From: Candidatus Bathyarchaeota archaeon
Lineage (GTDB): Archaea; Thermoproteota; Bathyarchaeia; 40CM-2-53-6; FEN-987
Reading direction: 5' to 3'
Length of the DNA stretch: 28,352 nt
Assembly (NCBI GenBank): GCA_022865625.1
Contig: JALHTB010000030.1
Location: 1 to 28,352 of the forward strand
The notes below the pieces were generated by a model. The model was not told the origin of the DNA. It was given only the letters and a program-made list of their open reading frames with translations, and made no database searches. Positions within the stretch are counted from its first letter, which is position 1. Each line of letters begins with the position of its first letter. The position numbers and the translations under genes were made by a program. Below are positions 23,912 to 28,352 of this stretch, piece after piece.

Positions 23912-25127
23912 GTCTTGCCCTTTTTCGCATGATCACAATCAGTGGCACACATGCGAAAGCGTTGACGAGACCGGCCAGATGAAAAGGAGCCGCATAACCC
24001 ATTTGCGCCCAGACTAGGCCCCCAATCAGTGGCCCAAGTATTCCAGTGGCACCTGTGACAGCATCGAGTGAGCCGATTATTGTGGCCTTCCCCGTCTCCT
24101 CTGTTGCGTACTCAACCATTATTGTCCGCCTAGCAGGCATGTCTAGAGCGCCAACAATTCCAAACAGGAGAATCGTTATGATTCCTGATTCGAGATTCCA
24201 TGAGTATGCATAGATCACCCAAATGATACTGGAGAGAATGAAGTGAGCGAGAAGCAAGGGCTTGGCACCGAAACGGTCTGTCAGTTGGCCTGAGGGTATC
24301 TGTGCTATCGCTATGCCAGCATTCCATACGCTGATGATTATGCCCACTTGAGCTATGTCAAGGTGAATGCCCTTCTCGGCGTACAGCGATATGAAGGGGT
24401 TTATCATCGAGAATCCTATCGCATGGATTACTAGCGCACCAGCAAGAAAGGCAAGTTCCCTGTTGGACCGCAGCATTCTCACAGTACCTGATATCGATGA
24501 GCTGATGCTCTCACCGACCGCCGAAGCGTAGCCGTGCGCTTTCCCCGCTAGCGTCTCCGGAACGACGAAGTACCCGATGATCGCAGTCCCAGCCGCAAGC
24601 ATTGCACTGAGAAGAAACATGCTCTGGAAACCCACCCACTCCGCAAGAACTCCAGCTGAAAAGGATCCAACAACGGCGGCGGCAAGCGTTGCAATCTGAT
24701 ATGTTGCAAAAACGACTCCGGAACCCCGGCCTGGGACGGCATCTGATATCATCGCATTTCCTGAAGGAGTCAATAGGCCTAGTCCGATCCCTTCACCGAT
24801 CACAGCCAGCAACGTTGTCTCCACTTGATGGCTCAGGCTGAGCGAGACAGTGCTCAAGGCGAGTAATGATGATCCAGCCACGATCAATGGGCGTCTGCCT
24901 AGCTTATCGGAGAGTCGACCGGAAGGGAGGAACGTAATGCTCAATGATGCATTGTAGATCATGAGCGCGATGCCGATCATGAATGAATCCATACCAAGTC
25001 TGAGCAGGTAGTTCGGGAACAGGCTCAACCACAGCGAGTTACCCAAGTAGATGATGAAGAATAGCGAACATACGACTATCACCGCGCGGAATCGGGCCGG
25101 CTGTCGCTCCCGATTCAAGTCAGACAT
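23877..25127 (-). CDS. Major facilitator superfamily transporter
   Basis: This is a predicted 12-helix secondary transporter of 416 residues, probably a drug- or metabolite-type exporter; the substrate cannot be told. The MFS motif A loop between helices 2 and 3 reads GRLSDKLGRRPLIVAG. The equivalent in the second half is GQLTDRFGAKPLLLA, showing the two-fold repeat. The start is set at ATG 25127 (MSDLNRERQ) because GGGAGGGAG precedes it and the first helix follows soon after. The frame runs open to 25283, but the extra 52 residues cross a promoter-like region with an inverted repeat. It overlaps the UDG gene at its 3' end. Confidence 0.88.
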   Translation of the reverse strand: MSDLNRERQPARFRAVIVVCSLFFIIYLGNSLWLSLFPNYLLRLGMDSFMIGIALMIYNASLSITFLPSGRLSDKLGRRPLIVAGSSLLALSTVSLSLSHQVETTLLAVIGEGIGLGLLTPSGNAMISDAVPGRGSGVVFATYQIATLAAAVVGSFSAGVLAEWVGFQSMFLLSAMLAAGTAIIGYFVVPETLAGKAHGYASAVGESISSSISGTVRMLRSNRELAFLAGALVIHAIGFSMINPFISLYAEKGIHLDIAQVGIIISVWNAGIAIAQIPSGQLTDRFGAKPLLLAHFILSSIIWVIYAYSWNLESGIITILLFGIVGALDMPARRTIMVEYATEETGKATIIGSLDAVTGATGILGPLIGGLVWAQMGYAAPFHLAGLVNAFACVPLIVIMRKRARHGSTSPVPSGT

Positions 25128-25137
25128 GCCCACTCCC

Positions 25138-25163
25138 TCCCGTGCTTGTTTCTGCTCACGGGA
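25138..25163. promoter_or_regulatory. Inverted repeat upstream of MFS gene
   Basis: TCCCGTG (25138-25144) and CACGGGA (25157-25163) are perfect 7-bp arms with a 12-base spacer. They lie between the MFS start at 25127 and the TATA-like box at 25176-25183, so they cover the expected transcript start. This is a candidate operator; no regulator gene is adjacent. Confidence 0.45.
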
Positions 25164-25175
25164 CATGAACCGGCC

Positions 25176-25183
25176 AATTATAC
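25176..25183 (-). promoter_or_regulatory. TATA-like box for MFS gene
   Basis: On the minus strand this reads GTATAATT, about 50 bases before ATG 25127. It argues against the longer in-frame MFS version, whose start would lie upstream of this box. Confidence 0.5.
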
Positions 25184-25262
25184 TTGCTGAGCAGGCGAGA
25201 GAGCGCACACCAGCAAAAGCAACAAGTACAAGGTCGGCTTTGCTCAGTGAGGGCATGAGACA

Positions 25263-26480
25263 TTGATTCCGGGCGCAATACATGTCGCAGACCGAGCCCG
25301 CGGAATCGAATATGCGATCAGAGACATGCTGGGCGTTGCAAGAGAAGTTGAGAAATCAGGCAAGAAAGTGATATACCTCAACACCGGCGACCCAGCCAGC
25401 TTCGATTTCCAGACTCCAGCTCACATCAGGAAGGCCCTCACCGAGGCTGTGGACGCTGGCCGCAACTACTATGCCGCGTCAGAGGGCGTCCAGGCTCTTA
25501 GAGAGGCAATTGCAGACAAAGAGAGGAAGACCAATTCGGTGCCAATCTCAGATGAGGACGTGATAGTAACCTCAGGGATCTCTGAAGGAATCCAATTCTT
25601 GACCGGGGCACTTGTGCAGCCTGGTGACGAAGTCCTAGTACCGGGCCCTACATATCCGCCCTACATCTCCTTTGTCAAGTTCTTCGGGGGAAGACCGGTC
25701 GCATATCGAACAGTTGAGGACAACGATTGGCTCCCGGACCTAGATGACCTACGTGACAAGATCACAGAGAGGACACGTGCACTCGTGATCGTGAATCCGA
25801 ACAACCCCACAGGCTCGCTCTACGACGAGAAGACACTGAAGCAGATGCTGGACATTGCTGCCGAATACAAACTGCTCGTGGCATCGGACGAAATCTACGA
25901 TAGGCTCGTATACGATTCGAGATTCACAAGCACAGCCGCTTTGGCCAAAGATATCCCAATCGTAGGTTTGAACGGATTCTCGAAGACCTACGTGATGACC
26001 GGTTGGCGACTTGGCTATCTCTATTTTCACGATCCTACAAACGCTCTCGGGGAGCTGAAAGAGGCTATTACGAAGGAGAGCAGGATACGCCTGTGCGCAC
26101 CGACGCCAGTTCAGTATGCTGCCGTGAAAGCTCTCAGGGGACCGCAAGGGCACATTGCTGCAATGGTGCGTACTCTCAAGAAGCGTAGAGATCACTTTCT
26201 GCAAAGGATCCGGCGTATCCAAGGACTCACCTGTACCACGCCCCGGGGTGCGTTCTACCTGTTTCCGAAGATATCACTGCATGAACGATGGAAATCTGAC
26301 AAGGACTTTGCGATTGATCTCGTGAAGAAGACCGGCGTGCTAGTTGTCAATGGTTCGGGATTCGACGAAACCTACGGTGCAGGACATTTCAGAGTTGTCT
26401 TCTTACCACCAATAGACTTGATCGATGAAGCCGCTGACAGAATCGAGCAATTCATGAAAGCGCACACGAGCGTGCATTGA
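25263..26480 (+). CDS. PLP-dependent class I/II aminotransferase
   Basis: This fold type I aminotransferase belongs to the aspartate/alanine group and moves an amino group between an amino acid and a 2-oxo acid. Its 405 residues include the N-terminal IEYAIRDMLGVAREVEKSGK (15-34), typical of archaeal AlaT/AspC-like enzymes, and NTGDPASFDFQTP (40-52). NPNNPTG (178-184), SDEIYD (208-213) with PLP-contacting D209, and GFSKTYVMTGWRLGY with PLP lysine K241 follow. FRVVFLPP near the C-terminus holds the carboxylate-binding arginine. The TTG start is the only good one before the conserved N-terminus. It is divergent from the MFS gene. Amino-donor specificity is undecided. Confidence 0.92.
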   Translation: MIPGAIHVADRARGIEYAIRDMLGVAREVEKSGKKVIYLNTGDPASFDFQTPAHIRKALTEAVDAGRNYYAASEGVQALREAIADKERKTNSVPISDEDVIVTSGISEGIQFLTGALVQPGDEVLVPGPTYPPYISFVKFFGGRPVAYRTVEDNDWLPDLDDLRDKITERTRALVIVNPNNPTGSLYDEKTLKQMLDIAAEYKLLVASDEIYDRLVYDSRFTSTAALAKDIPIVGLNGFSKTYVMTGWRLGYLYFHDPTNALGELKEAITKESRIRLCAPTPVQYAAVKALRGPQGHIAAMVRTLKKRRDHFLQRIRRIQGLTCTTPRGAFYLFPKISLHERWKSDKDFAIDLVKKTGVLVVNGSGFDETYGAGHFRVVFLPPIDLIDEAADRIEQFMKAHTSVH

Positions 26481-26526
26481 GAAAAGGAAAATGTGGGAGA
26501 CAGTCGCAGAGGACGCCTTGTAGGAT

Positions 26527-26727
26527 CTAGCTCGTCACTGATCCGGAATGTGCCTGGTGACCAGCTGATTGTTGTGAAGCCTGCTTAGCTTTTGTCATCG
26601 CATCGACCAAGCCTGCAAGCTTGATGAGTAGGTACAAGAACCCCACAGAAACTAGCAGGGCAAGCACGAGCCTAACCAATTCGACGAGTACAATCCCGGG
26701 GCCAATAGGTGGAGCCGAACAATTCAC
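26527..26727 (-). CDS. Small single-helix membrane protein
   Basis: This 66-residue protein has one long hydrophobic helix (about 10-40, GIVLVELVRLVLALLVSVGF then LYLLIKLAGLV) and a polar Gln/Ser/His-rich tail. I do not recognise it. The GTG at 26727 sits directly after GGAG with an upstream in-frame stop, so no longer form exists. A CTTTTATC TATA-like box at 26765-26772 gives a leader near 15 bases. It lies downstream of a four-helix membrane protein gene on the same strand and converges with the aminotransferase. Confidence 0.6.
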   Translation of the reverse strand: MNCSAPPIGPGIVLVELVRLVLALLVSVGFLYLLIKLAGLVDAMTKAKQASQQSAGHQAHSGSVTS

Positions 26728-26764
26728 CTCCGTTCATTTCGACGAACCGCGACGGCTTCAGGCA

Positions 26765-26772
26765 GATAAAAG
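26765..26772 (-). promoter_or_regulatory. TATA-like box for small membrane protein
   Basis: On the minus strand this reads CTTTTATC, about 40 bases before GTG 26727. It suggests this gene is transcribed independently of the membrane-protein gene upstream. Confidence 0.45.
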
Positions 26773-26822
26773 GAAAATGGATGAAACATTCACTTGAGTA
26801 ACAAGTCATGCCGACGACGCAG

Positions 26823-27248
26823 TTAGGTGAACGGCATGAGTTTGGTCAGGCCGAAACTGCGGCGAACCCATACCAAGTATGCGACTATGACGAAGTTGAT
26901 GATGACTCCGGGAGCCACTGAAACGGCTCCGAGCAAACTTGAACCCAGAGAATTGAAGATAAGCCCCACGACTAGGCTGACAAGTATTCCTAAACATTTC
27001 CAGATCACGATGATCCACCACGCCCATTTCTTCAGGTGCCAGAGGCCAACTGCCACGACTATGTAGACTAAACCTAACGCGGCTACTGCGATACCAGCGG
27101 CAAGTCCAAGTACGACACTGACTTGGAATCCCACAAGGACGGACAGTACACCGAGTGAACCAAGAAGCAACGCCAGCAGGACGACAAGAGCGCCCATGAG
27201 GCCTTCGTAGATGGCGATTAACCGGACGCCGAGTGGCCTCTTACGCAA
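26823..27248 (-). CDS. Four-helix integral membrane protein
   Basis: The 141-residue product has four hydrophobic segments (about 10-35, 40-70, 75-100 and 105-132) joined by short loops. The N-terminus RPLGVRLIAIYEGLMGAL and the KKWAWWIIVIWK segment resemble small uncharacterised archaeal membrane proteins of the DUF2127 sort, but I would not assign that firmly. The TTG start has AGAGAGG five bases upstream. It begins 24 bases after the stop of the Thr-rich surface-protein gene, so the two are probably cotranscribed. Function is unknown. Confidence 0.72.
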   Translation of the reverse strand: MRKRPLGVRLIAIYEGLMGALVVLLALLLGSLGVLSVLVGFQVSVVLGLAAGIAVAALGLVYIVVAVGLWHLKKWAWWIIVIWKCLGILVSLVVGLIFNSLGSSLLGAVSVAPGVIINFVIVAYLVWVRRSFGLTKLMPFT

Positions 27249-27272
27249 AATTCCTCTCTCAGATAGAAAATG

Positions 27273-28352
27273 TTACGCTCCGGCGCTATCTTTCGGGCGT
27301 CTCATCGCTGTGCCAATCAGGACCAAGATGGTAACTCCGGCTGACAGCGCCGCACCCGCCTGAGTCATGGTTGGCGATGGAATGCCTATTGCCTGCGCGG
27401 GAAGAATTGAGCTGATGGTTACTGCAAGCCACCCCGTATTTCCGAGTGCAAGCCCGTCGCCTGTCTTTCCTTGAACAAGCATACTGATTATGTGCACGCC
27501 AGGTTGAATATCAAGCCCTGGCGCAAGCTTCACCCGCAACTTCACCGAATCCGTGCCAGCCACCTGCTTATAGCAACTACAGGGGCCCTGCATGGTTTCA
27601 TTCAACGTGACCCAGTGTACCTCGCCCAGCGGCTCTTGGAACTCCACATTGTCTATTAGAAACTCACCTGACCCATAGAATCGAATGGTCACATCTGCGT
27701 AGACAACTTGAGTCTGATTCATCACTAGGATTAGTCCGTCCACTCCGAGCGCCGCCTGATTATAGTTCAGCTGATTCGGAATAAGCCCCGGCGGCAAAGT
27801 CAACGAAGTATAGGAAGTCGAGATCGTGATCGATGTGATAGTCTGCGAAGTCAAAGTTACAGCCACCGTGACTGAAGTGTACGTTGCGGTTGTGGTTGCC
27901 GTAGTCGCAGTTGTCGTCGTCGCGGTTGCTGTCGTTCCAGTCGTCGTAGTCTGAACTACAGTCGTGGTAACAGTAGCAGTGCCCCCGAGAACTCCATAAT
28001 TCCCGGTTAAAGTACCTGATGCAGTAGCGGAGAAGGTAGCGGACCGCAGCGTTTGAGAGCAACCGGATGTGGACACCCACACATACGTGAAACTACTTCC
28101 AACCACATTCAGAGTGTACGTGTATGAAATGGATGCGCTATCATTGTACCACGCCGTGAAAGGCAGATCTCCAGCAGCCTTGTTCACGCTGTCGGCCACA
28201 ACAATAGTCGTCGCGCCCGTATCGCCAGCTATTCCACTTTGAGTGATGCTGATCTGCCACTGTATATAATACGTCCCTGTAACGGTTCCGGTCCCAGAAA
28301 CAACGAATATGTTCGATTGCAAAGTCTGACTGAGCCCTGAAGTGCTTGACCA
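27273..28352 (-). CDS. Thr-rich cell-surface protein, N-terminus cut by window edge
   Basis: This is a predicted secreted, membrane-anchored protein. The frame is open through the right edge, so the signal peptide and first domains are missing; 359 residues are visible. The visible N-terminal part holds one full and one partial copy of an Ig-like unit about 91 residues long (STSGLSQTLQSN and STSGCSQTLRSA mark the repeat). A Thr-rich linker of about 60 residues follows, then a beta-rich domain with CSC and N-glycosylation sequons (NQT, NET), and finally a C-terminal hydrophobic helix ending RRPKD. This layout matches archaeal surface proteins anchored by a C-terminal helix. It is followed by the four-helix membrane-protein gene. 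Confidence 0.8.
   Translation of the reverse strand, partial: WSSTSGLSQTLQSNIFVVSGTGTVTGTYYIQWQISITQSGIAGDTGATTIVVADSVNKAAGDLPFTAWYNDSASISYTYTLNVVGSSFTYVWVSTSGCSQTLRSATFSATASGTLTGNYGVLGGTATVTTTVVQTTTTGTTATATTTTATTATTTATYTSVTVAVTLTSQTITSITISTSYTSLTLPPGLIPNQLNYNQAALGVDGLILVMNQTQVVYADVTIRFYGSGEFLIDNVEFQEPLGEVHWVTLNETMQGPCSCYKQVAGTDSVKLRVKLAPGLDIQPGVHIISMLVQGKTGDGLALGNTGWLAVTISSILPAQAIGIPSPTMTQAGAALSAGVTILVLIGTAMRRPKDSAGA
27798..27980 (-). repeat. Low-complexity Thr-codon (ACN) tract
   Basis: This is the DNA that codes for the Thr-rich linker. Its densest part (27873-27980) is mostly ACN and GCN codons, seen on the plus strand as runs of GTY/GTN triplets. Such linkers in archaeal surface proteins are often O-glycosylated and vary in length between strains. 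Confidence 0.7.

Noticed and set aside
25128..25283. A 52-codon upstream extension of the MFS gene
   Set aside because: It crosses a TATA-like box and an inverted repeat, overlaps the aminotransferase start and is not typical of an MFS N-terminus.
1..28352. tRNA, rRNA, CRISPR arrays, insertion sequences or phage genes
   Set aside because: I looked through the gaps for T-loop sequences, regularly spaced repeats, terminal inverted repeats and transposase or integrase motifs and found none. A covariance-model search could still find a small RNA.

Overview
The window is archaeal chromosomal DNA. The evidence is the gene set: an archaeal ATP-dependent DNA ligase, the archaea-only GatD/GatE amidotransferase, Rio2 kinase, an LSm protein, archaeal Elp3, a family 5 uracil-DNA glycosylase, a short archaeal-type PurA and an SRTRRH-type AsnRS. 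TATA-like boxes lie about 40-60 bases upstream of several starts, and GTG and TTG starts are common. I cannot name the lineage from sequence alone; a TACK-side or Thermoplasmata-like uncultured archaeon would fit. I see no rRNA, tRNA, CRISPR array, transposase or phage gene. Most of the window is ordinary housekeeping content, and the unusual material is in small unrecognised genes, regulators and promoter structures.

Layout. 1-1182 (-) is a DNA ligase cut by the left edge. 1307-6416 (+) runs DUF72 protein, glutamate dehydrogenase, DUF47/PhoU-like protein, a small zinc-ribbon protein, a PiT-type phosphate permease, a Nudix hydrolase and a 51-residue charged protein. 6470-7899 holds small unrecognised genes and a diverged direct repeat. 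8096-10340 (+) is asnS plus a two-lobed GNAT protein. 10390-13818 (-) is a winged-helix regulator, pyrG and rio2. 13892-15487 (+) is a small winged-helix protein and purA. 15555-17631 is an ECF-type membrane protein facing an ArsR-type regulator that ends in an EF-hand loop, then a CxxC protein. 17650-25127 (-), in transcription order, is an MFS transporter, family 5 UDG, lsm, elp3, gatD and gatE. 25263-26480 (+) is a PLP aminotransferase. 26527-28352 (-) is a surface-protein gene running off the right edge, followed by two small membrane-protein genes.

How genes work together. DUF47 and PiT form the familiar phosphate-uptake pair, here with a zinc-ribbon gene between them. GatD and GatE overlap and make Gln-tRNA(Gln) from Glu-tRNA(Gln). 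With Elp3 (wobble-uridine modification) and LSm upstream, that stretch is a tRNA/RNA-metabolism cluster. AsnRS in the same genome fits direct charging of tRNA(Asn) while Gln is made by the indirect route. PyrG and PurA supply CTP and adenylosuccinate. The MFS gene overlaps the UDG gene by 35 bases, so their translation may be coupled.

Most worth a second look: the ArsR-type regulator with an S-layer-like central domain and a complete EF-hand loop; the repeated TTACGCGAAA element between it and the ECF-type gene; a perfect 10-bp inverted repeat beside the lsm TATA box; a 61-codon open stretch between lsm and elp3; and a cluster of small cysteine-containing proteins I do not recognise.
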